A stretch of DNA of 64,000 nt. Source: Paenibacillus_E qinlingensis (GTDB lineage: Bacteria > Bacillota > Bacilli > Paenibacillales > NBRC-103111). The DNA lies in assembly GCF_028746185.1 (NCBI RefSeq), contig NZ_JAQIVH010000003.1:186001-250000 (forward strand), written 5' to 3'. A program made the translations under genes and the position numbers. Below the pieces are notes generated by a model. That model saw only the letters and a program-made list of their open reading frames with translations. It ran no database searches and was not told where the DNA came from. Positions 43,932 to 52,804 of this stretch are shown piece after piece (within the stretch, counting starts at the first letter, position 1; every line of letters starts with the position of its first letter).

Positions 43932-45755
43932 ATGACCCAAATAGTTGGAAACTTCTTATCTACGATTAGAGCGTATGTAACGTTTAGAGATATTCGGAGA
44001 ACGCTCACCTTGTTAACTCCCTACATGCTGAAATATTGGAAGGTATATGTTGTTCTTACTATACTATTATTCGCTGATATCTCGCTAACCTTGGCTTTTT
44101 CATGGTTCTTTGGGAGTTTAACGGATGCTGCAATTCAAAGTGAATATAAACGTATGCAGGTATTAATTCCTATTGGCATCATCTTACTTATTGTGAGTGT
44201 AACTTCCACTTATCTGAATACAGTTTTTGAAACAAAGGCGACGATCGGTGTGAAAAGGGATTTTTCTTTGCAGCTTTATAAGCACATTTTGCTATTACCA
44301 CAAAGTGATACGTCCAAACATCATTCAGGCGAATTCATGTCGCACTTTACGAATGATATTCATAGCATTGATGGTGTAATAGGCAGAAGCTTATTGAATC
44401 TTATTAAACTCCCATTGATCTATATAGCTGTCTTTGTCTATCTGCTGCAGATTCATTGGAAATTAGCATTCCTTTGTGTGGCATTAGCCCCTGTAGCGCT
44501 TGGATTTGGTATCGTTTTCGGAGTTAATCTTCGTAATAACGGAAGAATGGTGTATCGACTAATGGGCCAGATGAGTACACATCTGAATGAGACATTCCAA
44601 GGGTTGTCTACCATTCATTCTTTTATCATGGAAACAATCATGCATGACAGGTATGCACGTAAAAATCAAGAGATCTATTCGTTGGAACTGCATAACGCTA
44701 AATTACGTGGATGGTTTTACGTAGGTGGTCAAGCTGCTTCGACGATAACGTTTTTATTGAGTTTGAGTATGGGGTCATACTATGTTTCTATTGGCCTATT
44801 AACCGTAGGTTCCTTGCTGACTTTCGTAAATTTGGTTAATCATTTGGTGTATCCGTTGACAGAGCTAGCAGGTCAGTGGGCAGGATTTCAACGTTCAGCA
44901 GCCGCGGTAGAAAGAATTCATAAGATCTTGACACTCCCGCTGGAGTCCAAGGAGCTTCCGAAGGCCATGCTGCCTAAACAACTACAAACATCGATTCAAT
45001 TTCAAGACATTACGTTCAGTTACGATGGGAGTACCCCGATATTCGAACATTTGAATTTGCAGATCCCGGCCGGTAAGGTCGTTGCGATAGTTGGTTTAAG
45101 TGGGGCAGGTAAAACAACGATATTTCACTTGCTTCAAGCCTTGTATAAACCACAAAAAGGTGACATTCTCATTGATGGCGTATCTATTAAACAGCTCCTC
45201 CCTTCCGAACTACGGAGTTTATTTGCTCATGTATCCCAAGATACATTCTTATTTGATCGAACAATTCGAGAGAATCTCTTGTTTGCTCGAGAGGGCATTA
45301 CGGAATTAGAAATGAGACAGGCAGCGACAATAGCTAACATTCATTCCTATATTGAGACGCTCCCGAATGGATACGATACTGAAATTGGGGAGAGAGGCGT
45401 TCGATTATCTGGCGGGCAGAAGCAACGTCTGGCAATTGCCCGAGCGGTGCTAAAGAATGCGCCTATCCTCTTGTTAGACGAAGCAACTTCCGCATTAGAC
45501 AATGAAACGGAGCAACAGGTCCAAGAAGCTTTACACAGGTTGATGGAGGGTCGTACTACGCTCATCATAGCGCATAGACTTTCTACGATCCAACAAGCGG
45601 ATGTTATCTATGTTTTAGATAAAGGGAGCATTGTCCAAATTGGGCAACACCATGATCTTATACAGGTAAATGGCAAATATCGAAGTTTAACTAGGCAAGC
45701 ATTTCAGAAAAGGGGGGAACGCGTTGATTATCTCTTTGATACAAGCGTTATATGA
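43932..45755 (+). CDS. ABC exporter (TMD-NBD fusion), copy 1
   Basis: A 607-aa half transporter of the MsbA/LanT-like type without peptidase domain. Six membrane helices (about 30-310) are followed by an ATPase with Walker A VGLSGAGKTTIF, signature LSGGQKQRLAIARA and Walker B ILLLDEATSALD. It should work as a homodimer and export a peptide. It overlaps the nucleotidyltransferase gene by 32 bases. Confidence 0.9.
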   Translation: MTQIVGNFLSTIRAYVTFRDIRRTLTLLTPYMLKYWKVYVVLTILLFADISLTLAFSWFFGSLTDAAIQSEYKRMQVLIPIGIILLIVSVTSTYLNTVFETKATIGVKRDFSLQLYKHILLLPQSDTSKHHSGEFMSHFTNDIHSIDGVIGRSLLNLIKLPLIYIAVFVYLLQIHWKLAFLCVALAPVALGFGIVFGVNLRNNGRMVYRLMGQMSTHLNETFQGLSTIHSFIMETIMHDRYARKNQEIYSLELHNAKLRGWFYVGGQAASTITFLLSLSMGSYYVSIGLLTVGSLLTFVNLVNHLVYPLTELAGQWAGFQRSAAAVERIHKILTLPLESKELPKAMLPKQLQTSIQFQDITFSYDGSTPIFEHLNLQIPAGKVVAIVGLSGAGKTTIFHLLQALYKPQKGDILIDGVSIKQLLPSELRSLFAHVSQDTFLFDRTIRENLLFAREGITELEMRQAATIANIHSYIETLPNGYDTEIGERGVRLSGGQKQRLAIARAVLKNAPILLLDEATSALDNETEQQVQEALHRLMEGRTTLIIAHRLSTIQQADVIYVLDKGSIVQIGQHHDLIQVNGKYRSLTRQAFQKRGERVDYLFDTSVI

Positions 45756-46710
45756 TCGACGAATGGCGATACCCCAGGATCGATCCTATTATGAACAAGT
45801 TCTTGCTGATATTGAGTTTTTTGATATATCCCCACAAATGTATTGGCTATTGAAGCAAGCGGGGCAGTTAGAGAAAATGCCTGATTTTTTCCGTAACAAA
45901 ATTGAAGAAAAGTACCGTGATGCGCTGTATCAAAATATGTTTATTCGCAACCAAATGAACATCGTATTAGAACGACTGGAAGCAGCCCAGATTCCTGCCA
46001 TTCCACTAAAGGGTACCGTATTTGCTGAGAAATACTTTGGCCACTTGGGGGCTAGAGCTACTTCTGATATCGACCTTTTGGTTCAGCCATGTGATCTTCA
46101 GCGGGCTATTACGTGCGTGAGAGAGCTCGGGTACTCCTATGAGCAAGAGCGAATCCCTTCTCATTTTCACTGGAGCTATAGTAAAGAAATAGCAGGGTCG
46201 CCTATTCCATTAACCATTGAGCTCCATTGGGATTTGTTAAAAGAAAATACGTCCAATTTAAGTATGGAGCATTTTTGGAAGCAAGCTACTCCTCTGGGAT
46301 CATATATGTATATCAAGGAGTTATCTGACTACCATACGTTCTATATGATTTGTTTGCATGGCTGGAGACATAATTTAAGTTCTTTAAAATATTTTATTGA
46401 TATTATTCAAATGATTCATGTTGTGCAGGATGGTTGTCGTTATGAAACCCTGTTTAAGGATGCTCATGTTCATAAAACGTTGAAAAGAATCACAAGGACA
46501 CTGGCCATTGTCTATCATCAGTTCCCGCATTTGAATAGGATTAAGGAGCTTTCACTTCCAAATAGAACCAAGCTTTGGTGGGATTATAGTACGATCCGGA
46601 ACCTTCAACAACGCACAATGAGTCAGTATATCAATTGGGTATATTACCAGCTGTTTGACTATGACAATCGCAAGCAAAGTATTCAAGTATTACTTAACTG
46701 GATGAAATAG
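45724..46710 (+). CDS. nucleotidyltransferase-family protein (NTP_transf_5), copy 1
   Basis: A 328-aa protein with IPLKGTVFAEKYFG and ATSDIDLLV (the DxD metal site), typical of PF14907. Members are frequent in paeninodin-like lasso clusters, with unproven function; nucleotidyl transfer to the peptide has been considered. TTG start at 45724 behind AAAGGGGGGAACG. Last gene before the lasso promoter. Confidence 0.82.
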   Translation: MIISLIQALYDRRMAIPQDRSYYEQVLADIEFFDISPQMYWLLKQAGQLEKMPDFFRNKIEEKYRDALYQNMFIRNQMNIVLERLEAAQIPAIPLKGTVFAEKYFGHLGARATSDIDLLVQPCDLQRAITCVRELGYSYEQERIPSHFHWSYSKEIAGSPIPLTIELHWDLLKENTSNLSMEHFWKQATPLGSYMYIKELSDYHTFYMICLHGWRHNLSSLKYFIDIIQMIHVVQDGCRYETLFKDAHVHKTLKRITRTLAIVYHQFPHLNRIKELSLPNRTKLWWDYSTIRNLQQRTMSQYINWVYYQLFDYDNRKQSIQVLLNWMK

Positions 46711-46728
46711 AAAAGTTAAGAGAAATGG

Positions 46729-46821
46729 TTGACAGGTAGAAAATAAGATGATATTCTAAAAATGTTCTTTATAGAGAACGTAAACACAACTGAATCAACT
46801 AAAATGTTTCTTTGAAAGAAC
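46729..46821 (+). promoter_or_regulatory. lasso operon promoter with GTTCT-N6-AGAAC operators
   Basis: TTGACA (46729-46734), 17-base spacer, TATTCT (46752-46757). The near-palindrome GTTCTTTATAGAGAAC (46764-46779) lies at the likely transcription start; TTCTTTGAAAGAA (46808-46820) follows about 42 bases on. The same motif stands in the promoter at 54.06 kb. Confidence 0.8.
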
Positions 46822-46853
46822 AGCGTTATGCCAGAACGAGTGTTGGAGGAAAT

Positions 46854-48797
46854 ATGAGCGCTATAACCGGTATATTCCAATTGAATGAACAACAACCCGT
46901 TTCATTAGCGCACGGAGAACTCCTAATGAAAGCTTTGGAGAAGTATCCTGCGGACGATATTCAAACCTGGGGTAACGAACACATTTTCCTCGGCTGCCAT
47001 GCTCAGTGGATCACACCAGAGTCTGTGGGCGAACAGGTTCCTTATTATGATGATGAGAGGCAGCTGGCCATTACAGCTGATGCCATCCTAGACAATCGTA
47101 ATGAACTGTTTGAGCAATTACAGATCGAGCAGAACCGCAGAAAAGGATTTCCAGATAGTGCGCTAATTCTACTCGCTTACCGCAAGTGGGGGGAAGAAGC
47201 ACCGAAATACTTAATAGGCGATTACGCCTTTATGATCTGGGATACGAAGAAGCATCAACTATTCGGTGCTAGAGACTTCACTGGAAGTAGAACGCTGTAT
47301 TACCATCACAGTCAAACGAGTTTTACATTCTGCACGACGATTGAGCCGTTACTGGCTTTACCTTATATTGAAAAAAAACTGAATGAAGAGTGGTTGGCTG
47401 AATTTCTGGCCATTACCAGTGTTATTGATACGGTTGATGTGGAATCAACGGTGTACAAGCATATCGAACAAATACCTCCTTCACATAGTATTGTAGTTAA
47501 GGCTGGAAAAGTAACACTTACCAAGTACTGCACGTTCTCTGCTGGAAAACAACTGAAGTTAAAATCGAATGAAGAATATGAAGAAGCATTTCGCGATGTT
47601 TTCCAAAGCGCAGTGACAGCCAGGCTTCGTACGCATCGCAACGTCGGTTCCCAGTTAAGCGGAGGTTTGGATTCAGGATCCGTAGTAAGCTTTGCGGCAA
47701 GAGCACTGCAGAAGCAGAAGAAACAATTATATACGTACAGTTCAATCCCCGAGGAAAATTTCTCGGATTGGACCAAGAGAAACACAATCGCTGATGAAAG
47801 ACCGCTTATTAAATCTACAGTTGCTTATGTAGGTAATATTCAAGACCAGTATTTCGATTTTGCTGGGAAAAGCGCCCTGTCCGAAGTGGATGAATGGCTC
47901 GATATCATGGAAATGCCCTACAAGTTTTTTGAGAATTCCGTGTGGATTAAAGGGATATATGAAAAGGCCCATCAGCAAGATATCGGGGTTCTCTTAAATG
48001 GAGGAAGGGGAAATTTCACAATCTCTTGGGGACCTGCTATGCAGTACTATGCATCACTCATGAGGAAACTGAGCTTGGTTCATCTGTATGATGAGGTATG
48101 CAAATTCAGTGTGAGAATGGAATCTGGCAGAGCTCATATTCTCAAGTTAGCTGCTCAAAAAGCATTTCCTGGGATTCATCAATTGTTCTCAAAAGGAACC
48201 CAACAGGAGCCTCCTCCGCAGTTATTAAATCCAGAATTAGCAAAGAAGACAAATATTATTCAAAAGTTGGAAGCGAAAGGCATGCTAGCTGGTGTTCAAC
48301 TTACAAAAAATTTGGATAAAGAAAGAATCATGCACTTTCAACAGTTGAATTTATGGAGCACAAGCAATACAAGTACATCCAAGCTATCGCTTCGATATAA
48401 GTTACAGGGACGAGACCCTACGAATGATTTAAGGGTCATAAGATTCTGCCTATCCTTACCGATGGAACAGTATATACAGAAGGGTCAGGATCGAGCGCTA
48501 ATCCGAAGATCGATGCATAATCTTCTGCCTGACGATATTCGGTTAAATCAACGTATTAGAGGGATCCAGGGAACAGATGTGATTCATCGTATGACACCGA
48601 ATTGGCCCGCTTTTATTGATGAAGTCCAGCAATTAAGCAAGGATCCAATGGCTTCTCAGTTGCTGAATGTACCTGTGCTACACTCAGCAATTTCAAATAT
48701 TCGCAATGCCCCTGAAGCGAATGCTGCGTTTAGTCCTGATTTTAGGATACTCATGAGAAGTCTTATTGTTTATAGGTTCCTCAAGAAACTTTCATAA
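46854..48797 (+). CDS. lasso macrolactam synthetase (asparagine-synthase-like C protein)
   Basis: A 647-aa AsnB-like enzyme. The N-terminal glutaminase-like half starts SAITGIFQLN without the catalytic Cys2, as usual for lasso cyclases. The synthetase half has the PP-loop LSGGLDSGSVVSF (about residue 275). It adenylates the Asp9 side chain of the core and joins it to the N-terminus. I use ATG 46854 (GGAGGAAAT upstream), not the open frame from 46812. The only cyclase in the locus, so it probably serves both lasso precursors. Confidence 0.92.
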   Translation: MSAITGIFQLNEQQPVSLAHGELLMKALEKYPADDIQTWGNEHIFLGCHAQWITPESVGEQVPYYDDERQLAITADAILDNRNELFEQLQIEQNRRKGFPDSALILLAYRKWGEEAPKYLIGDYAFMIWDTKKHQLFGARDFTGSRTLYYHHSQTSFTFCTTIEPLLALPYIEKKLNEEWLAEFLAITSVIDTVDVESTVYKHIEQIPPSHSIVVKAGKVTLTKYCTFSAGKQLKLKSNEEYEEAFRDVFQSAVTARLRTHRNVGSQLSGGLDSGSVVSFAARALQKQKKQLYTYSSIPEENFSDWTKRNTIADERPLIKSTVAYVGNIQDQYFDFAGKSALSEVDEWLDIMEMPYKFFENSVWIKGIYEKAHQQDIGVLLNGGRGNFTISWGPAMQYYASLMRKLSLVHLYDEVCKFSVRMESGRAHILKLAAQKAFPGIHQLFSKGTQQEPPPQLLNPELAKKTNIIQKLEAKGMLAGVQLTKNLDKERIMHFQQLNLWSTSNTSTSKLSLRYKLQGRDPTNDLRVIRFCLSLPMEQYIQKGQDRALIRRSMHNLLPDDIRLNQRIRGIQGTDVIHRMTPNWPAFIDEVQQLSKDPMASQLLNVPVLHSAISNIRNAPEANAAFSPDFRILMRSLIVYRFLKKLS

Positions 48798-48811
48798 GGA
48801 GGTGAGAAATT

Positions 48812-48940
48812 ATGCAAAAACAGTGGAATAAACCTGAATTACAAACACTTGATCTAAGTATGACATTGGCTGGCCCAACCTCTGATTATATTGATGCTAC
48901 TTACTCAGATCAAAATGAAACTGTTCATCTTCATAGCTAA
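48812..48940 (+). CDS. paeninodin-type lasso peptide precursor 1
   Basis: A 42-aa precursor. Leader residues 1-19 hold WNKPEL (the YxxP-like B1 recognition motif, with Trp in place of Tyr) and the needed Thr at -2 (MTL before the core). The core (20-42) starts AGPTSDYID: Ala1 to Asp9 gives a 9-residue ring. The tail is polar and ends in HLHS; the terminal Ser is the phosphorylation site in paeninodin. AAGGAGGTGAG precedes the ATG. A stem-loop follows. Confidence 0.9.
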   Translation: MQKQWNKPELQTLDLSMTLAGPTSDYIDATYSDQNETVHLHS

Positions 48941-48960
48941 TTTAGGATCGTAAAGCAGTT

Positions 48961-49000
48961 AGCAACCAACCCTTATATGCAGATCGTATAAGGGTTGCTT
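48961..49000 (+). terminator. attenuator hairpin after precursor 1
   Basis: AACCCTTATA and TATAAGGGTT with flanking AGCAACC/TTGCT form a stable stem, followed by a mixed A/T tract. Likely a partial terminator that keeps precursor mRNA above enzyme mRNA. Confidence 0.75.
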
Positions 49001-49033
49001 TAAAAATTTTGAAGCATATCTGGAGTGAATGAG

Positions 49034-49951
49034 ATGATAAAAACGCAAGAGAGAGTGATTTTCCAAGCATTTGGCTTAAGCATTCGCAGCGACCTTCATC
49101 TGCCCGAACTAAGCCTACTAAGTGAAATACAAGGAGATGCTGATGTAGAGGTTACGATCGCTGACTTATCCAGACTGTGGTCAGAACTCGTACCTGCAAA
49201 TCAAAATATCCTTCTTCATGAAGATAAAGTCATATTTCGGATTCACGATACAGCTATTTTCTTAATTCAGGATGGGAATAGGATTACAATCTCACCGGTT
49301 AATCATGCTGAGGAATCCAAAATTCGCCTTTATCTACTTGGGACTTGTATGGGTGTGATATTGATGCAGAAGCGCATATTGCCTTTACATGGCAGCGCAA
49401 TTGCAATTGATGGTAAAGCTTATGCGATTGTTGGGCATTCAGGAGCTGGGAAATCGACGCTCGCATCAGCGTTCATCAATCATGGTTACTCCCTGTTAAG
49501 TGACGATGTCATCCCGATTACGTTTGATTCTTCCAATAAACCAATGGTGACGCCAGCTTATCCGCAGCAGAAGCTTTGGCAGGAAAGTCTTACTCATTTT
49601 GGGATGGAATCAAGTCAATACACTCCTATATTTCAAAGAGAAACAAAGTATACGATTCCGGTTCCAGCCAATTTTACCACTGAAACACTTCCGTTAGCAG
49701 CCGTATTTGAGCTTGTGAAATATGATGGTGAGCAGATAAGTATTCAACAAATTCCAAGACTTGCAGGCTTATCTAAGCTGTTCCATCATACTTATCGTCA
49801 ATCCTTTCTAGCGCCGCTTGGCTTAATGGACTGGCACTTCACTACATCGGCTCGCATGGTGGAACACATGGATATTTATCAATTAAATCGCCCGACTAAC
49901 GGCTTTACCGCTCATCAACTTGTTTCATTAGTTTTAGATACAATCCATTAG
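49034..49951 (+). CDS. lasso peptide kinase (PadeK/HPrK-like)
   Basis: A 305-aa HPrK-like kinase: ILPLHGSAIAI, Walker A VGHSGAGKSTLA (about residue 140) and LLSDDVIPI with the catalytic Asp pair. This matches the kinase of the paeninodin cluster, which phosphorylates the C-terminal Ser of the precursor. Both lasso precursors here end in Ser, which fits. ATG 49034 has GGAG 8 bases upstream; GTG 49025 is the alternative. Confidence 0.87.
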   Translation: MIKTQERVIFQAFGLSIRSDLHLPELSLLSEIQGDADVEVTIADLSRLWSELVPANQNILLHEDKVIFRIHDTAIFLIQDGNRITISPVNHAEESKIRLYLLGTCMGVILMQKRILPLHGSAIAIDGKAYAIVGHSGAGKSTLASAFINHGYSLLSDDVIPITFDSSNKPMVTPAYPQQKLWQESLTHFGMESSQYTPIFQRETKYTIPVPANFTTETLPLAAVFELVKYDGEQISIQQIPRLAGLSKLFHHTYRQSFLAPLGLMDWHFTTSARMVEHMDIYQLNRPTNGFTAHQLVSLVLDTIH

Positions 49952-49964
49952 GAGGCGTACATAC

Positions 49965-50261
49965 ATGATTAAACAAGCCACGATGACAATCGGTCATATT
50001 GTTGAGCAGGGTAAAGGCAACATCGTTAGTAATATGGGTGAAGATAAAGTTATGCTCAATGTGCAACATAATAAATATTATAATTTAGGCGAAGTAGGCG
50101 GCAGAATCTGGGAGCTTATTGCCTCACCCGTTGTTGTCGCAGATGTTATTCTTACTTTAATGTCGGAGTACCAGGTAGATAAAGAGCAATGTGAAGAACA
50201 CGTTATTGGCTTTTTGGAACATTTACTGAAAGAAGAACTTATTCATGTTCGTGAAAAATAA
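49965..50261 (+). CDS. lasso B1 protein (PqqD-like leader-binding protein), copy 2
   Basis: A 98-aa PqqD-fold protein: GEDKVMLNVQHNKYYNLGEVGGRIWELI is split by the typical turn before the helix, then the C-terminal recognition helices ECEEHVIGFLEHLL-like. It binds the leader (WxxP motif) and delivers it to the B2 protease. TTAGGAGGC precedes the ATG. It overlaps B2 by 17 bases. Confidence 0.88.
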   Translation: MIKQATMTIGHIVEQGKGNIVSNMGEDKVMLNVQHNKYYNLGEVGGRIWELIASPVVVADVILTLMSEYQVDKEQCEEHVIGFLEHLLKEELIHVREK

Positions 50262-50745
50262 GATAGTCCCCATGCGTTTCGTTCGCATCTTCAAACTCAT
50301 TTGTTCTTTGGATATGAAAACAATGCTTTTATTTATGGAAGCTTATATGTATCTGGGCTGGGCCCGTGTTCTCAAATCAATACGCTTTACAAAAGTGATT
50401 AAGATGTTTGACCTTCAAATGGAAGAGACAACCACAAACCCTCTCCATATGAATAGAAGGAAGGTTTCAAGCGTTGCTGGAGCTATTCAAACCATGAGCC
50501 GCTATACCCCATGGGATAGCAAATGTCTGGTGAGAGCACTTGCGGCTATGAAAATGCTGGAAAGGCGTAAGATCGATAGTACACTTTATCTTGGAACTGC
50601 GAAGGATGAAACAGGGAGCATGGTCGCCCATGCTTGGCTGCGTAGCGGCCCTTATTACGTCTCCGGAGCAGAAGAAATGAAAAGGTTTACTGTTGTTGGT
50701 ACTTTCGCTAAAAAGTCGAAACCAGATGTGCATGAAGGGAGGTGA
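50245..50745 (+). CDS. lasso B2 protease (transglutaminase-like)
   Basis: A 166-aa cysteine protease of the lasso_B2 type. The catalytic residues are visible: Cys in DSKCLVRAL, His in VAHAWLRSG and a following Gly-x-Tyr strand. It cuts the leader after position 19, so that the N-terminal Ala of the core is free for cyclisation. It is followed by the second precursor gene after only 4 bases. Confidence 0.88.
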   Translation: MFVKNKIVPMRFVRIFKLICSLDMKTMLLFMEAYMYLGWARVLKSIRFTKVIKMFDLQMEETTTNPLHMNRRKVSSVAGAIQTMSRYTPWDSKCLVRALAAMKMLERRKIDSTLYLGTAKDETGSMVAHAWLRSGPYYVSGAEEMKRFTVVGTFAKKSKPDVHEGR

Positions 50746-50749
50746 TTCT

Positions 50750-50875
50750 ATGCAAAAACAATGGCAAAAACCGGAGTTGGAAGCTCTTGATCTTAGTATG
50801 ACGATGGCTGGAGAGCCGGACGAGCGTGTCGATCTATCTTTTTTCGGTATTCCTCTTGCACTTGGGCCTAGCTAG
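50750..50875 (+). CDS. paeninodin-type lasso peptide precursor 2
   Basis: A 41-aa precursor with nearly the same leader as precursor 1 (WQKPELEALDLSMTM). The core (20-41) starts AGEPDERVD: Ala1 to Asp9 gives a 9-residue ring. The tail LSFFGIPLALGPS is hydrophobic, quite unlike precursor 1, and again ends in Ser. GGGAGGTGATT precedes the ATG. Two different cores for one set of enzymes suggests that the enzymes tolerate varied tails. Confidence 0.9.
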   Translation: MQKQWQKPELEALDLSMTMAGEPDERVDLSFFGIPLALGPS

Positions 50876-50902
50876 GATCTGACTACTACATAAAGGATTT
50901 AG

Positions 50903-50934
50903 AGCCCTTATACGAAAGTCTGTATAAGGGCTTT
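50903..50934 (+). terminator. attenuator hairpin after precursor 2
   Basis: AGCCCTTATAC (50903-50913) and GTATAAGGGCT (50922-50932) are perfectly paired and followed by TTT. Close in sequence to the hairpin behind precursor 1, which suggests duplication of a precursor-hairpin unit. Confidence 0.78.
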
Positions 50935-50982
50935 ACTACACTTTCGCTAAGGGAAAGATTAGGTTATTTAGGGGGATTTGCG

Positions 50983-52791
50983 GTGAAGCAGCTCTTACAT
51001 TTTGCAAGAAAACTACACCTGTTTGCAGGGAAAGTTTTATATATCAATGTGATCGGCATGGTTCTGGTTAGTTTGCTGGATGGTGCCGGGGTCTTACTCT
51101 TAATCCCGTTGATCAGTCTCAGTGGTGTACTTAGCATTAGTTCAGGATCCAGTACATTACAGCATATTTTTGGCTTTTTGCAGGATATGCCAGCGAAATG
51201 GAGTTTACTCCTGCTGCTAGGCGCTTATGCGGGGATGATTATCTCACAAACACTCATTCAGCAAAATTTAAATCAACGAAATCTACGTATCCTGATGGGA
51301 TTTACCAACAATATTCGTATGGAAACCTATCGCTCTTTACTGCAAGCGAACTGGGCTTTTTTTGTTAATAAGAGAAAATCGGATCTCATTAACACCTTAA
51401 CGGAAGAAATTTCACATCTGGTGAGAGGGACCAATCTCTTGCTGCAGCTGCTGACATCTGTTATTTTTACAGCTATTCAACTGGGTATTGCCTTTTGGCT
51501 CTCACCAAAGATTACGCTATTCGTCTTAGCCGCTGGCGTTATTATTGCTTTCTTTTCCAGGCGTTTTATCAAGAAGTCAAGAATGGTTGGGAACGAGACT
51601 ATCGAAATTGCACAAAGCTATCTAGGTGGAATTACCGACCAATTTAATGGGATTAAAGATATTAAAAGCAATTCTTTAGAAGCATCCCGTTATGCTTGGT
51701 TGCGGACTTGGTGCGAACGCATTGTGGCTGAACAACTCAAAATGAACAAATTGAAAAACACCTCACAAACCTTCTACAAAATTACATCAACTTTGCTAAT
51801 TGCTTCTCTTATTTACGTTTCAATCCAATTATTTAAGGCACAGCCTAGTCAACTCTTATTAATTGTTTTAATATTCTCGAGATTGTGGCCGCGATTTACA
51901 GGGATTCAATCGAGTGTGGAGCAAATTGCTTCTTGCATCCCAGCTTTCCAATCGATTCTTCGCTTGCAAGAGGATAGTAAGAATGCCAAGGAGTTTGAAG
52001 ATGCGGAGAAGCCCGCAAAGCGCATCGTACCCATGTCTGTTAATCAGGGCATTGAATGTAAGCAAATCTACTTCCGCTATAATAAGCAAGAATCTACCTA
52101 TCAGCTTGAAAATATCCAAGTGCAGATTCCGGCTAACCAAACAACAGCTATTGTGGGTCGTTCTGGTGCAGGGAAAAGCACATTGATTGATATCGTTATG
52201 GGGCTACTTCAGCCAGAGAAAGGTCAAATCTGTATCGACGGTATACCATTAACCAGCGAAAACTTATTATCCTTTCGACAGGCTATTAGTTATGTTCCAC
52301 AGGACCCTTTTCTATTTAACGGCAGTATTAGAGAGAACTTATTGATGATTAAGCCGCAAGCAACGGAAGAAGAAATCTGGGAGGCATTAGAATTTTCAAT
52401 TTCAGCAGAATTTGTGAAACGTTTACCGCAAGGCTTAGATACGCTAATTGGAGACCGCGGAGTTAGACTTTCAGGGGGAGAGCGGCAACGTCTTGTTTTG
52501 GCGAGAGCCATACTGCGTAAAACGTCCATTCTTGTTTTGGATGAAGCTTCCAGTGCGCTCGATACGGAAAATGAAGCGAAAATTCTAGCAGCGTTAGACC
52601 AGTTGAAGGGTAAAATGACGATCATTGTCATCGCGCATCGCTTGTCGACGATTCGCAATGCCGATCAAGTCATTGTCGTGGATCAAGGTACTGTCGTCCA
52701 GAAAGGTAAGTTTAATCAATTGGCCAATGAAAAGAAGAGCTTGCTGAATCATTTGCTAGAGCAACAAGTTGTCGTTATGCCTCATGGTTAG
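50983..52791 (+). CDS. ABC exporter (lasso D type), copy 2
   Basis: A 602-aa half transporter with six membrane helices (about 20-300) and an ATPase with VGRSGAGKSTLID, LSGGERQRLVLARA and ILVLDEASSALD. In lasso clusters this is the D protein for export and self-protection. GTG start at 50983 behind TAGGGGGAT. It differs clearly from copy 1, so the two probably carry different peptides. Confidence 0.9.
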   Translation: MKQLLHFARKLHLFAGKVLYINVIGMVLVSLLDGAGVLLLIPLISLSGVLSISSGSSTLQHIFGFLQDMPAKWSLLLLLGAYAGMIISQTLIQQNLNQRNLRILMGFTNNIRMETYRSLLQANWAFFVNKRKSDLINTLTEEISHLVRGTNLLLQLLTSVIFTAIQLGIAFWLSPKITLFVLAAGVIIAFFSRRFIKKSRMVGNETIEIAQSYLGGITDQFNGIKDIKSNSLEASRYAWLRTWCERIVAEQLKMNKLKNTSQTFYKITSTLLIASLIYVSIQLFKAQPSQLLLIVLIFSRLWPRFTGIQSSVEQIASCIPAFQSILRLQEDSKNAKEFEDAEKPAKRIVPMSVNQGIECKQIYFRYNKQESTYQLENIQVQIPANQTTAIVGRSGAGKSTLIDIVMGLLQPEKGQICIDGIPLTSENLLSFRQAISYVPQDPFLFNGSIRENLLMIKPQATEEEIWEALEFSISAEFVKRLPQGLDTLIGDRGVRLSGGERQRLVLARAILRKTSILVLDEASSALDTENEAKILAALDQLKGKMTIIVIAHRLSTIRNADQVIVVDQGTVVQKGKFNQLANEKKSLLNHLLEQQVVVMPHG

Positions 52792-52804
52792 CGTGGGGGA
52801 ACAC

